From the NCBI RefSeq assembly GCF_016082275.1, contig NZ_MOWM01000015.1:1-64000 (forward strand): 64,000 nucleotides of DNA, given 5' to 3'. Within the stretch, counting starts at the first letter, position 1. Each line of letters starts with the position of its first letter. Below, in pieces: positions 36,093 to 44,317 of this stretch. The position numbers were made by a program, and so were the translations under genes. The DNA is from Variovorax sp. E3. GTDB lineage: Bacteria > Pseudomonadota > Gammaproteobacteria > Burkholderiales > Burkholderiaceae_C. The notes below the pieces were generated by a model that saw only the letters and a list, made by a program, of their open reading frames with translations, had not been told where the DNA came from and did not search any database.

Positions 36093-37769
36093 ATGGAACA
36101 CCGTCCCTGGCATGCCTCTTACCCCGCAGGGCTTCCCCGCGAGATCGTCCTGGACGACAGTGAAACCCTCGTCACCTTGCTTGAACGCGCGTTCACGAAG
36201 CACGGTGCCAGGACGGCCGTCACCTGCGCCGGAGAATCGCTGACCTTCGCGCAAGTCGAGCATGCGTCAGCGCTCCTCGCGCGGTCCCTGCAAGCGGCCG
36301 GGCTCAAAAGCGGTGACAGGGTGGCCCTGCTGCTGCACAACAACCTCATCTACCCCGTGGCTTTGGCTGCCATCCTGCGCGCGGGCATGGTGGCGGTGAC
36401 CATGAACCCGCTCTACACGGCACGCGAGCTGGCGTACCAACTGGCCGATTCGGGGGCGTCCGCACTGGTGGCTGCTGAGCCGTTCATGGGTGTGGTCACC
36501 GAGGTTCTCGGCCAGACACAGCTTCGGTATGTCATGACTGTGCCGATGCAACAGGTGAAGCAAGCCTTGTTTGCGACGGGCAGCGATGCAGGTGCGCCAG
36601 CTGCGAACGATGGGCCTCGCGTCGTCGGTTTGCGCGACGCGACCGCCGCGCTGCCGGACGCCGACTTCGCCAGCGCGCACATGCACCCCTCCGACCTGGC
36701 TTTTCTGCAGTACACCGGCGGCACGACAGGTGTTTCCAAGGGCGCTTGCCTGACACACCGTAGCGTGCTTGCCAGTTCGCTGCAGATGCGGACATGGCTG
36801 CGGTTGGCACTCGACATCGACAACTTCGAGATCGTGACGCCGTTGCCGCTGTATCACATCTTTCCGCTCGGGATGGCTTTGACGGCCCTTGCCAGCGGCG
36901 CTCACAACCGCCTGGTGGTCAACCCGCGCGACGCCAAGGCGCTTTGCGCCGAACTCGAGCGGGCGCCCTTCGACATGCTGATAGGCGTCAACACGATGTT
37001 CAATGCCTTGGTGACACTGCCCGAGTTGTCCGGCATCGACTTCTCCCGCTGCAACGTGGTCATCGGCGCAGGCGCCTCGATCCAGGCAGCCGTTGCAGCC
37101 AAGTGGGTTGCGGCCGGCGGCCCCCCCATCACCGAGGCGTATGGGCTGACTGAAACGTCGCCCAGCGTCACCTTCAATGCGCCGGGGCGCAACGGCACCA
37201 TCGGCGCGCCTGTTCCATCGACCGACGTTCTCATCGTTGACGAGGCGGGCGAACCGGTGCCGCTTGGCACGCCCGGCGAGTTGCTGATCAAGGGGCCGCA
37301 GGTCTTCGCGGGCTACTGGAACCGCGAAGACGAGACGCGCAGGTCTTTCACGCAGGACGGCTGGTTCCGCACCGGGGACATCGTCACCATGGATGCACAG
37401 GGTTTGATGTACATCGTCGACCGGAAGAAGGACATGATCCTGGTCTCAGGCTTCAATGTCTACCCGAACGAAATTGAAGGCGTGGTCGCCATGCACCCGG
37501 ACGTGCTCGAATGCGCGTGCGTCGGGGTGCCTGATGAGCGCTCGGCGGAGGTCCCTCATCTCTTCGTCGTCCGCCGCGTACCTGGGCTCAGGGCGGAAGA
37601 GTTGGAAACGCATTGCCGCAAGCTCCTCGCCGCCTACAAGGTGCCTCGCCACATCACGTTCCTCGAGTCGCTGCCCAAATCAGCAGTGGGGAAAATTCTG
37701 CGCAAAGAACTGAGGCCAGTTTCCGGCGGTGCCACGGACGCGGCACCCAAGGTTGAAGTCGCCAAATGA
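36093..37769 (+). CDS. Long-chain acyl-CoA synthetase (AMP-forming)
   Basis: 558-residue ANL-superfamily ligase. Motifs are YTGGTTGVSKG at 207-217 (P-loop A3), YGLTETSPS (A5), GYWNRE, DGWFRTGDIV (A7), RKKDMILVSGFNVYPNEIE (A8 hinge) and PKSAVGKILRKEL with the catalytic lysine (A10). It activates a carboxylic acid to acyl-CoA for the dehydrogenase and thiolase of the island. The start at 36093 has GAAGGGA upstream. FadD-like in length and layout; chain length of the substrate is not evident. Confidence 0.93.
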   Translation: MEHRPWHASYPAGLPREIVLDDSETLVTLLERAFTKHGARTAVTCAGESLTFAQVEHASALLARSLQAAGLKSGDRVALLLHNNLIYPVALAAILRAGMVAVTMNPLYTARELAYQLADSGASALVAAEPFMGVVTEVLGQTQLRYVMTVPMQQVKQALFATGSDAGAPAANDGPRVVGLRDATAALPDADFASAHMHPSDLAFLQYTGGTTGVSKGACLTHRSVLASSLQMRTWLRLALDIDNFEIVTPLPLYHIFPLGMALTALASGAHNRLVVNPRDAKALCAELERAPFDMLIGVNTMFNALVTLPELSGIDFSRCNVVIGAGASIQAAVAAKWVAAGGPPITEAYGLTETSPSVTFNAPGRNGTIGAPVPSTDVLIVDEAGEPVPLGTPGELLIKGPQVFAGYWNREDETRRSFTQDGWFRTGDIVTMDAQGLMYIVDRKKDMILVSGFNVYPNEIEGVVAMHPDVLECACVGVPDERSAEVPHLFVVRRVPGLRAEELETHCRKLLAAYKVPRHITFLESLPKSAVGKILRKELRPVSGGATDAAPKVEVAK

Positions 37770-38344
37770 ACAGCTGAATCGACGTATGTACGCGGTTGTC
37801 TTGAATGGAGTGCTGGACCGATGTGGCCGCGTGAAGCCCTTCGGGTTGCAGCAAACCACAGCGCGCGGAAGCGACACTCTCACTTGCGAAGTCATCGAAG
37901 CGGGCGGCGGCGTGCTCGCTGTTGCCGAAGGCTGGCACCGCGGCCCGACTGCACAGCCGGTGCGCGACGCGGAACAGGTCGACCTCATCATCGAGCGCCC
38001 GATGAGCGCATCGCGACCGAACGTCGCTCTCAACGGCAAGGACTTCGCGACGCCCTGGGAACCCTGGCCATCCAGCGCCGCGCAGCAAAGCTGCGACGGC
38101 CGTGCGCCTACGCAAACACCCATCCCATCAGCACGAAGCCATGGATCTGCCGATCAAAGCAGGCCTAGCTCACCTCGTTGCTGACGCGCGCAGCCACGTT
38201 GGCGCAGGGCAGCCAGATGGGCCCGTCTTCGGCGCCCCCGGCCCGGATTTCAGCAGCGACTCGGCTGATACCAGACGTGGCCCATTCATTCGAACAGATT
38301 CCAAAGATTTTTATTAAGTGAATCTTGCGAAAGCCGGCACAAGA
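37770..38344. other. Region with no supportable gene
   Basis: 575 bp between the acyl-CoA ligase and the VOC gene. A plus-strand frame contains protein-like strings (DTLTCEVIEAGGGVLAVAEG; DLIIERPMSASRPNVALNGK), suggesting a decayed gene, but I could not assign a family and frames break repeatedly. Confidence 0.4.
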
Positions 38345-38734
38345 TCAGGCATCGACATCAGCAAACTGAAGCTCAACCCCGTTCCCGGCTGGATCCAGGA
38401 AGATCAGCTGGATGAGCGAGGTTTCCGGTACTTTTGTTTGACGGAAGGCGATGCCTTTCGCGTGCAACAAGTCTTCAAACTCTCTCATGCCTACACATGA
38501 AAAAGCGACGTGATCGACATGTGGGCTTCCGGTTTGTACCGGGCCTCCCACCGATTCATCTTCGACAAGATGAAGTACCGGCGTGTCCCCAAGATACAGC
38601 CAATGCCCGGTTGACTGGAAAGGCGGTCGCCAGCCCGCGCGAAGCCCGAGCACGCTCTCATAGAAGTCTCTCAGCTCTCCCACAAGCGCCTTGCGTGCAC
38701 GAATGTTGATGTGGTGAATGGCCTGAGCGGGCAT
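38345..38734 (-). CDS. VOC (glyoxalase/dioxygenase) family protein
   Basis: 129-residue vicinal-oxygen-chelate protein. It reads MPAQAIHHINIRARKALVGE, then RDFYESVLGLRAGWRPPFQS, GHWLYLGDTPVLHLVED, HVDHVAFSCVGMREFEDLL and LIFLDPAGNGVELQF. The metal-site candidates are H8 in the first module, the H in HVDHVAF, and the E in GVELQF. AGGGACC precedes the ATG at 38734. Length is that of a single-domain VOC protein. It ends head-to-tail with the alpha/beta-barrel gene 13 bp upstream; together they look like one small operon. Confidence 0.88.
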   Translation of the reverse strand: MPAQAIHHINIRARKALVGELRDFYESVLGLRAGWRPPFQSTGHWLYLGDTPVLHLVEDESVGGPVQTGSPHVDHVAFSCVGMREFEDLLHAKGIAFRQTKVPETSLIQLIFLDPAGNGVELQFADVDA

Positions 38735-38747
38735 GTTGGTCCCTTGC

Positions 38748-39452
38748 CTATGAAGGATGGCGTCTGGCGTCGGCAATATCCTCGGACGTTGCCGAATGCG
38801 AGAGCGTGTAGAGGCCGCTCACCGCGCCAGCGACAGCGCCGGCCGCCCGCAAAGCTGTCTCGGCAAGATCGGCATGGACGAGCGACTCCAGGGCAGATGC
38901 ATCGTATCCCACCGCCACGAACACCCAATCGGCCGCGCGATCCGCTGAGTTGCGGATGCGCTGTTCTGTGGTTTGCGCGACGGATGGTGTCCGGTGTCGC
39001 AACAGGTGCGCACCCACAAGTCCCGAGCGCTGGACCAAAGCGGCGCAAAGCGTTCGGAAAAACGCGCGCAGGTCCTCAGCGCTGTCTTGCTGCGGCGAGA
39101 TCTGCAATGTCAATGCGTGCTGCGCAGCGCTCCCGCCGCGTGACTCCAGCACGTGGCACTGGCTGCGCACCATGTTCCTGTGGTGGGGCATCATCTTCGT
39201 AGACCAGGGCGTTGGCGTGTTCAGATGACTGACATAGGCACTCGATGAGAGAACCGCGTACGACGCGAGCTCGTACATAACGAAGATGCCTTCGCCGCCG
39301 GAGGCACTGGTCCAGCGTGATGCGCGATGAAAGCCCGGAACCGCGAGCCGCTCCGGAAAATGCTCGTGAGAGTGCCAGTCCTCGAACTCGGCCCTCACCT
39401 CGGGCGCCATGTCCCACCACATGGCCAGTGCTGCGCTGCCTAGAAGCGACAT
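38748..39452 (-). CDS. Dimeric alpha/beta-barrel (EthD-like) domain protein
   Basis: 234-residue protein. The N-terminal half has the ferredoxin-like signature RAEFEDWHSHEHFPERLAVP and GFHRASRWTSA, as in EthD/ABM-type small degradation proteins, and the C-terminal half (about 100-215) looks like a second such unit (ALTLQIS, VGAHLLRH, WVFVAVGYDA). No signal peptide. It directly precedes the VOC gene. I infer a role in handling an aromatic or polyketide-like catabolic intermediate; function unproven. Confidence 0.7.
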   Translation of the reverse strand: MSLLGSAALAMWWDMAPEVRAEFEDWHSHEHFPERLAVPGFHRASRWTSASGGEGIFVMYELASYAVLSSSAYVSHLNTPTPWSTKMMPHHRNMVRSQCHVLESRGGSAAQHALTLQISPQQDSAEDLRAFFRTLCAALVQRSGLVGAHLLRHRTPSVAQTTEQRIRNSADRAADWVFVAVGYDASALESLVHADLAETALRAAGAVAGAVSGLYTLSHSATSEDIADARRHPS

Positions 39453-39470
39453 TGTCTTTGCCCTTTCTGC

Positions 39471-39665
39471 CTATCGTTCGATCTTGATCGAAATGCCTTG
39501 GCGGCTGCCGGCCGCAATTGCATCGAGCGTCATCGCCATGTCGATCGACTCAGCCCGGGTGGCGCCCATCCATCCGTCCCAGCCGAAGCGCACGGGACCG
39601 TGAAACGACTCGGCCTCGGCTGGGAATCCAGCGCAGGCCTTGGCTTCGATGGCAAAGGACCTCAC
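39471..39665 (-). CDS. Small hypothetical protein downstream of GntR
   Basis: A 64-residue frame starts with GTG 11 bp after the GntR gene and ends 18 bp before the alpha/beta-barrel gene. It reads RSFAIEAKACAGFPAEAESF and VRFGWDGWMGATRAESIDMA without internal breaks. No known domain and no good Shine-Dalgarno; it could be the C-terminal relic of a larger gene. Confidence 0.35.
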   Translation of the reverse strand: MRSFAIEAKACAGFPAEAESFHGPVRFGWDGWMGATRAESIDMAMTLDAIAAGSRQGISIKIER

Positions 39666-39676
39666 AGGAATCCGGT

Positions 39677-40363
39677 TCAGGCGGCGGCGTCCAGCACAGA
39701 TGTCATCTGCGTGACGCAATCCTCGACGTGCGTGACCAGAACCTGCTGCGCTCGCTGCCAGTCTCGGGCGAGCGCGCTCTCGAGCAAGACCCGGTGCTCG
39801 TCGGCCGCCTCCTGGCCACGGAAGGTGGCGGCGATCATCTGGTAGCGCAGATACTTGTCGCAGATCGACGCATATGTCTGCAGCAGCAAGTCGGAGCCGC
39901 ATGCGGAGATCAGCGCGACGTGAAACGCCCAGTCGTACTGGCGCCAGCTTTCCGGCGAGGAAGGATCGTTGGCTGCCATCCTCTTTTCCATCGTGGCGAG
40001 CTTGTGATATGCCGCGACCACGCGGCCTTCCCACTCGAGGTCGCCGCGCTGGAACGACTCCTTGAGTCCGTGGCTCTCCAGCAGCAGCCGCATCGATGCC
40101 ACTTCGCGAAGGTTTGCAGAGGAGACCGCGGTCACCTGGAAGCCGCGCGAGCCTTCGGCAACGAGCAAGCCTTCGGTGGCCAGGCGGTTGAAGAGCTCTC
40201 GCAGCGTGCTGATGCTGGTGCCGTAGGCCTCCTTCATCCGTTCAAGCCGCAAGCGGCGTCCTGGCGTCAACCGGCCCAGCACGATGTCCGAGCGAATCCG
40301 GCGATAGGCGACTTCGCCGACGGTGGTGGTGTCTGAGGGATCGGGGGAAGTGTCAGTCAGCAA
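39677..40363 (-). CDS. GntR-family (FCD) transcriptional regulator
   Basis: 228-residue GntR/FadR-type regulator. Winged helix: VAYRRIRSDIVLGRLTPGRRLRLERMKEAYG (split here for clarity as VAYRRIRSDIVLG and RLTPGRRLRLERMKE), recognition STLRELFNRLATEGLL. The FCD all-helical domain contains YDWAFHVALISACGS and DEHRVLLESALARDWQRAQ, with the metal/carboxylate-ligand His residues. TTG start at 40363 behind GGAGCG. It is divergent from the TRAP operon and likely regulates it. Confidence 0.92.
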   Translation of the reverse strand: MLTDTSPDPSDTTTVGEVAYRRIRSDIVLGRLTPGRRLRLERMKEAYGTSISTLRELFNRLATEGLLVAEGSRGFQVTAVSSANLREVASMRLLLESHGLKESFQRGDLEWEGRVVAAYHKLATMEKRMAANDPSSPESWRQYDWAFHVALISACGSDLLLQTYASICDKYLRYQMIAATFRGQEAADEHRVLLESALARDWQRAQQVLVTHVEDCVTQMTSVLDAAA

Positions 40364-40406
40364 AGGTCGCTCCTGGACGCGTCAGAGATCAGCATAGCGC
40401 CTGTTT

Positions 40407-40424
40407 TGATCGCAGTGCCGATCA
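40407..40424. promoter_or_regulatory. Candidate GntR operator for the TRAP operon
   Basis: TGATCGCAGTGCCGATCA is a perfect six-base-arm inverted repeat (TGATCG/CGATCA) in the 188-bp divergent region. A direct repeat ATCATCAGA follows at 40420 and 40440. FCD regulators usually bind short dyads of this kind. Confidence 0.45.
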
Positions 40425-40551
40425 TCAGAGAATACCCTAATCATCAGATGTATTGCTTATGCTCCGATGATCCCCTACGATCAAACCGGTCTGCTGCGAC
40501 GCATCGCAGTCGAGACGGGGCCGCCTTCGAGGCATTCACAACGGAGACTTC

Positions 40552-41541
40552 ATGAATTCGACTTTTTCGCGTCGCGCGACACTCGCCGCCGGTGCCTCGG
40601 CCCTGGCATTGGGCGCCCTGTCCACTGCATTCGCCCAATCCCGCACCAAGCTGCGCTTCAGTTCGGCCTTCACCGAACAGGACCTGCGCACCGAGGCCTA
40701 CAAGAACTTCGCCGCTTCGATCAAGAACGACGGCTACGACTTCGAGCCCTACTGGGGCAACACGCTGTTCAAACAGGGCACGGAACTGGTGGCCTTGCAG
40801 CGCGGCAATCTGGAGATGTGCAACCTCGCGCCGGCCGACATCAGCAAGCAGATCCCCGCGTGGTCGCTCATGACGTCGGCCTACCTGTTCCGTGACGTCG
40901 ATCACCTCAAGAAGACGTTCAAGAGCGATGTGGGTCGCGAGTTCATCAAGATGGCGCGCGACCAGCTCGGCATCCAGATCATCACCCCGGTGTACTTCGG
41001 TTCGCGCAACGTGAACCTCAAGCCGGCCAAGGAAATCAAGACGCCCGCCGATCTCGCCGGCATCAAGTTGCGCATGCCCCCGGGCGAGTACTGGCAGTTC
41101 CTGGGCGAGTCGATCGGCGTCAATCCCACGCCGGTGGCCTACGCCGAGGTCTACACGGCGCTGCAGTCCGGTGCGATCGACGGCCAGGACAACCCGCTGG
41201 TGGCGAGCCGCCTCATGAAGTTCAACGAAGTCACCACGCAGTTCGTGCTCACCGGGCACGTGCTGGGCTACGACGTGATGGTCATGACGACCAAGCTGTG
41301 GGATGCAATGACGCCCGCGCAGCAAGCAAAGTTCCAGTCGGCGGCGGAAAAATCGATCGACGATTACACGGCCAAGTTCGTGGCCCAGGAAAAGGAGGTG
41401 CTGGAATACTTCAAGAAGGAAGGCAAGAAGGTCTATACCCCGGACCTCGCCGCCTTCCGCACCTACGCCCAGAAGAAGTACGTCGACAAGTACGGCAGCG
41501 AGTGGCCAAAGGGCGCACTCGAGCGTATCAACGCCCTTTGA
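40552..41541 (+). CDS. TRAP transporter solute-binding protein (DctP family)
   Basis: 329-residue periplasmic binding protein. The N-terminus MNSTFSRRATLAAGASALAL has an RR before the hydrophobic core (probable Tat or Sec signal, cut after AFA). Mature sequence KLRFSSAFTEQDLR leads to the TRAP signatures GIKLRMPPGEYW, YTALQSGAIDGQDNP and FVLTGHVLGYDVMVM. GGAGA precedes the ATG. First gene of a TRAP operon; ligand probably a carboxylic acid. Confidence 0.94.
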   Translation: MNSTFSRRATLAAGASALALGALSTAFAQSRTKLRFSSAFTEQDLRTEAYKNFAASIKNDGYDFEPYWGNTLFKQGTELVALQRGNLEMCNLAPADISKQIPAWSLMTSAYLFRDVDHLKKTFKSDVGREFIKMARDQLGIQIITPVYFGSRNVNLKPAKEIKTPADLAGIKLRMPPGEYWQFLGESIGVNPTPVAYAEVYTALQSGAIDGQDNPLVASRLMKFNEVTTQFVLTGHVLGYDVMVMTTKLWDAMTPAQQAKFQSAAEKSIDDYTAKFVAQEKEVLEYFKKEGKKVYTPDLAAFRTYAQKKYVDKYGSEWPKGALERINAL

Positions 41542-41631
41542 CCTGCGCCCCGCCGCGCCTGCGTGGCGGGAGACCTCACCTTTCACTCGATGGCCGGCGG
41601 CGCGCGCCGGCGACAGCAGGAAACCCAGACG

Positions 41632-42144
41632 ATGCTCACTCGGCTTCACGCGGCGGGATCGTGGTTGCGCAGGCGCGCAAACGATGTCGCCGTGGCGCTC
41701 ATGGCGCTCATGTTCGTGTCCTTTCTGCTGCAGATCGGATTCCGCTATTTCCTCAATCAGCCGCTGGGGTGGACCGACGAGGTGACGGTCCTGTGCTGGG
41801 TGTGGGCCGTGCTCTGGTGCGCGGCTTTCGTCCTCTCGGACCAGGACGAAATCCGGTTCGACATCGTGTACGGGGCCGTCGCGCCGGGTACCCGGCGGGC
41901 TTTCACGGTGGCGTCCAGCATCGCGATCGTCGTGCTGTTTGTGGTGTCGCTCCCTGCCACCTGGAACTACGTGACGTTCATGAAGCGCGAGCACACCGCC
42001 TACCTGCACATGCGGTTCGACGTCCTCTACGTCGTCTACGTGATCTTTGCAGTGGCCATCATCGTGAAACACGTCTTCCTTGCCTGGCGCGCATTCAAAG
42101 GCGCCCCTTCCGAAACCGGCAGCATGCCGGACAACGCAGCCTGA
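41632..42144 (+). CDS. TRAP transporter small permease (DctQ)
   Basis: 170-residue membrane protein with four predicted transmembrane segments, including VALMALMFVSFLLQIGFRYF and VLCWVWAVLWCAAFVLS. The WTDEV motif between TM1 and TM2 and DEIRFDIV are DctQ hallmarks. I place the start at 41632 (MLTRLH), with AGGAAA upstream; the longer frame from 41563 adds 23 unlikely residues. It ends 2 bp before the DctM start. Confidence 0.88.
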   Translation: MLTRLHAAGSWLRRRANDVAVALMALMFVSFLLQIGFRYFLNQPLGWTDEVTVLCWVWAVLWCAAFVLSDQDEIRFDIVYGAVAPGTRRAFTVASSIAIVVLFVVSLPATWNYVTFMKREHTAYLHMRFDVLYVVYVIFAVAIIVKHVFLAWRAFKGAPSETGSMPDNAA

Positions 42145-42146
42145 CG

Positions 42147-43439
42147 ATGCCCAGCCATTTCACACTCTGCGTCATCGTCCTGGTGGTGCTGGCGATCCTG
42201 GGCCTGCCGATCGGGCTGTCGATGATCGGTGCCTCGATCTTCTATCTGCTCATCGCGGGCCTCGACCTCGGTACGGCCGCCGAGCAGATCCTGAACGGGC
42301 TGTTCAACAGCTACGTGCTGCTGGCGGTGCCCCTGTTCATTCTCGCGGCCGAACTCATGAACAGCGGCAGCCTGACGGACCGGTTGCTCAAGTTTTGCCT
42401 CGTCCTCGTCGGACGATTTCGCGGCGGACTGGGCCACGTCAATGTCGTGGCCAACATCATCTTCGCGGGGATGTCGGGGTCGGCCATCGCAGATGCCGTC
42501 GGCATCGGCAAGGTGATCATCGGCATGATGACGCGCAACGGTTACCCGATTGCGTACGCGGGCGCCATCACCGCCTCAGCCGCGGTCATCGGCCCGATCA
42601 TTCCTCCGTCGATCCCGATGGTGATCTATGCGCTGGTGTCGGACACGTCGATCGGCTACCTCTTCCTGGCCGGGGTCATCCCCGGGCTCTTGCTGGGCGT
42701 GGCCTTCATGATCACCAACGCGTTCATCGCCCGGCGGCGCAACTACCCGGTCGAGCCGCCGGTGCCGATGCGCGAGATTCCGCGCATCACGCTCGACGCA
42801 CTGCCTGCGCTGATGTTGCCCGTGGTCCTGCTGTTCGGCATCTACGGCGGCGTCATGACGCCCACCGAAGGCGCCGCGGCCGCAGCGGCCTACGCGCTGC
42901 TGGCGTCCGCCCTCATCTATCGCTCGATGACATGGCGGCAGCTCTACAACGTGTTGCTCGGCAGCGCCCGGTCGACAACTTCGGTCGGTATGTTGATCGC
43001 GGGCGCCCTGGTCTTCAACTACGTGGTCACGATCGAGCAGATCCCGCTGTCGGTGCAGCAGTTCATCAGCGGCTTTCACCTGACGCCGCTGGTCTACCTG
43101 CTGCTCGTGAATGCAATCCTGCTGGTGCTCGGCTGCCTGCTCGAAGGCTCCACGATCCTGCTCATCATCGTCCCGATATTGATTCCCGCGGCGAAGGCGC
43201 TCGGCATCGATCCGGTGCACTTCGGCGTGGTCGTGGTGGTCAACATCATGCTGGGCCTGCTGACGCCGCCGTTCGGCTTGCTGCTCTTCGTGGTGGCCAA
43301 CATGACCAAGCAGACGCTGATGGCTCTGGTGCGCGAGGCGCTGCCCTTCATCGGCATGGCCATCGTCGTGCTGGCGATCATCACGTTCATCCCCGAAACC
43401 GTCCTGTGGCTGCCGCGCCTGATGGGCTACAAGGGATAA
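42147..43439 (+). CDS. TRAP transporter large permease (DctM)
   Basis: 430-residue 12-TM permease. It contains the LAVPLFILAAELMNSGSLTD segment, GHVNVVANIIFAGMSGSAIAD, and PFGLLLFVVANM near the end, all typical of DctM. It begins 2 bp after the small permease, so the pair is translationally linked. With DctP and DctQ it forms a complete sodium-coupled uptake system. Confidence 0.95.
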   Translation: MPSHFTLCVIVLVVLAILGLPIGLSMIGASIFYLLIAGLDLGTAAEQILNGLFNSYVLLAVPLFILAAELMNSGSLTDRLLKFCLVLVGRFRGGLGHVNVVANIIFAGMSGSAIADAVGIGKVIIGMMTRNGYPIAYAGAITASAAVIGPIIPPSIPMVIYALVSDTSIGYLFLAGVIPGLLLGVAFMITNAFIARRRNYPVEPPVPMREIPRITLDALPALMLPVVLLFGIYGGVMTPTEGAAAAAAYALLASALIYRSMTWRQLYNVLLGSARSTTSVGMLIAGALVFNYVVTIEQIPLSVQQFISGFHLTPLVYLLLVNAILLVLGCLLEGSTILLIIVPILIPAAKALGIDPVHFGVVVVVNIMLGLLTPPFGLLLFVVANMTKQTLMALVREALPFIGMAIVVLAIITFIPETVLWLPRLMGYKG

Positions 43440-43469
43440 GCCGGGATCCCGTTCTCACCGCACTCATCC

Positions 43470-43913
43470 ATGACCAAGCCAATCTTCATCCTGAATGGGC
43501 CGAACCTCAATCGTCTCGGCAAGCGCGAGCCCGCTATTTACGGCAAGACCACACTCGCCGAGATCGAAGCCATGTGCCGAGACGAAGCCGGCATGGTCCC
43601 GGTGGAGTTTCGCCAGTCCAACAGCGAGACCCTGCTGATCGACTGGATTCACGAGGCCATCGACACGGGCAGTGCGATTGTCATCAACCCGGCGGCCTAT
43701 TCGTTCACCTCGATGGCCATCATGGATGCCCTCAAGATGTTTCCCGGTCCGGTCATCGAGGTCCACATCTCCAACATCCATCGCCGCGAGGAAATCTACC
43801 ACCACTCGTACATGTCCAGCGTTGTCACCGCAGTGATCGCCGGCCTCGGGCCCGGTGGGTACCGGGCGGCCATCAAGGCAGCATTGGAAATGCTTGGCGA
43901 CGGGACTGCCTGA
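43470..43913 (+). CDS. Type II 3-dehydroquinate dehydratase-like protein
   Basis: 147-residue dodecameric-type dehydroquinase. It shows LNGPNLNRLGKREPAIYG at 8-25 (catalytic Tyr/Arg loop), INPAAYSFTSMAIMDAL, and IEVHISNIHRREEIYHHSYM with the substrate-binding His. All three motifs are kept, but residues around them are more divergent than in housekeeping AroQ. It follows DctM by 30 bp in the GntR-controlled operon, suggesting catabolism of quinate or a related cyclic acid. Confidence 0.9.
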   Translation: MTKPIFILNGPNLNRLGKREPAIYGKTTLAEIEAMCRDEAGMVPVEFRQSNSETLLIDWIHEAIDTGSAIVINPAAYSFTSMAIMDALKMFPGPVIEVHISNIHRREEIYHHSYMSSVVTAVIAGLGPGGYRAAIKAALEMLGDGTA

Positions 43914-43914
43914 G

Positions 43915-43965
43915 CGCCAGTGTCGTGAGTTAGAAGTTCGCAGACAAAACCTCTGGACACTGGCG
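43915..43965. repeat. 10-bp perfect inverted repeat at the IS630 remnant end
   Basis: CGCCAGTGTC (43915-43924) and GACACTGGCG (43956-43965) flank 31 bp that include the IS630 fragment's stop codon. It may be an IS end or a hairpin terminator for the TRAP operon. Confidence 0.4.
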
Positions 43966-44190
43966 AGGATGTCTTCGGCGGTCTTCGACCAGACAAAGGA
44001 TTCGGCTTGGCGTTGTTGATCTCGAGGCTCGACCTGGTTGAGCCTCGACGCCGAGGTCGGGGTTGAAGTGCACGTGAAAGCGCGCATGACGCGTCAGCCG
44101 TGATCTGATCGACGCCGTCTTGGGCGTGCCGTCGTTGTCCATGACCGAGTGGATGCCCGAAACGCGCCATGCGGCGTGGACTCCGCTGCG
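43929..44190 (-). pseudogene. IS630-family transposase C-terminal remnant
   Basis: Pieces in order on the minus strand match the DDE half of IS630 transposases: HSVMDNDGTPKTASIRSRL (around the second Asp), then FHVHFNPDL/TPTSASRLNQVE in two frames, then SFVWSKTAEDILASVQRFC and a stop at 43929. The catalytic Glu region is deleted and the frame changes at least once. Confidence 0.7.
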
Positions 44191-44317
44191 CCTGGTCGTG
44201 CCATGCTGAGTGTCCAAAGCGATACGAAGTTCGAGGATGGTGCATGCGTGAACACGCATGGCTATGCAGTCGGCTCACTGAGCTCGCAACCCATGAGCGT
44301 GCGGAGGCGGGCCGCAG

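Noticed and set aside
40444..42072. 542-codon minus-strand frame
   Set aside because: Antisense to the TRAP genes, which have complete family signatures.
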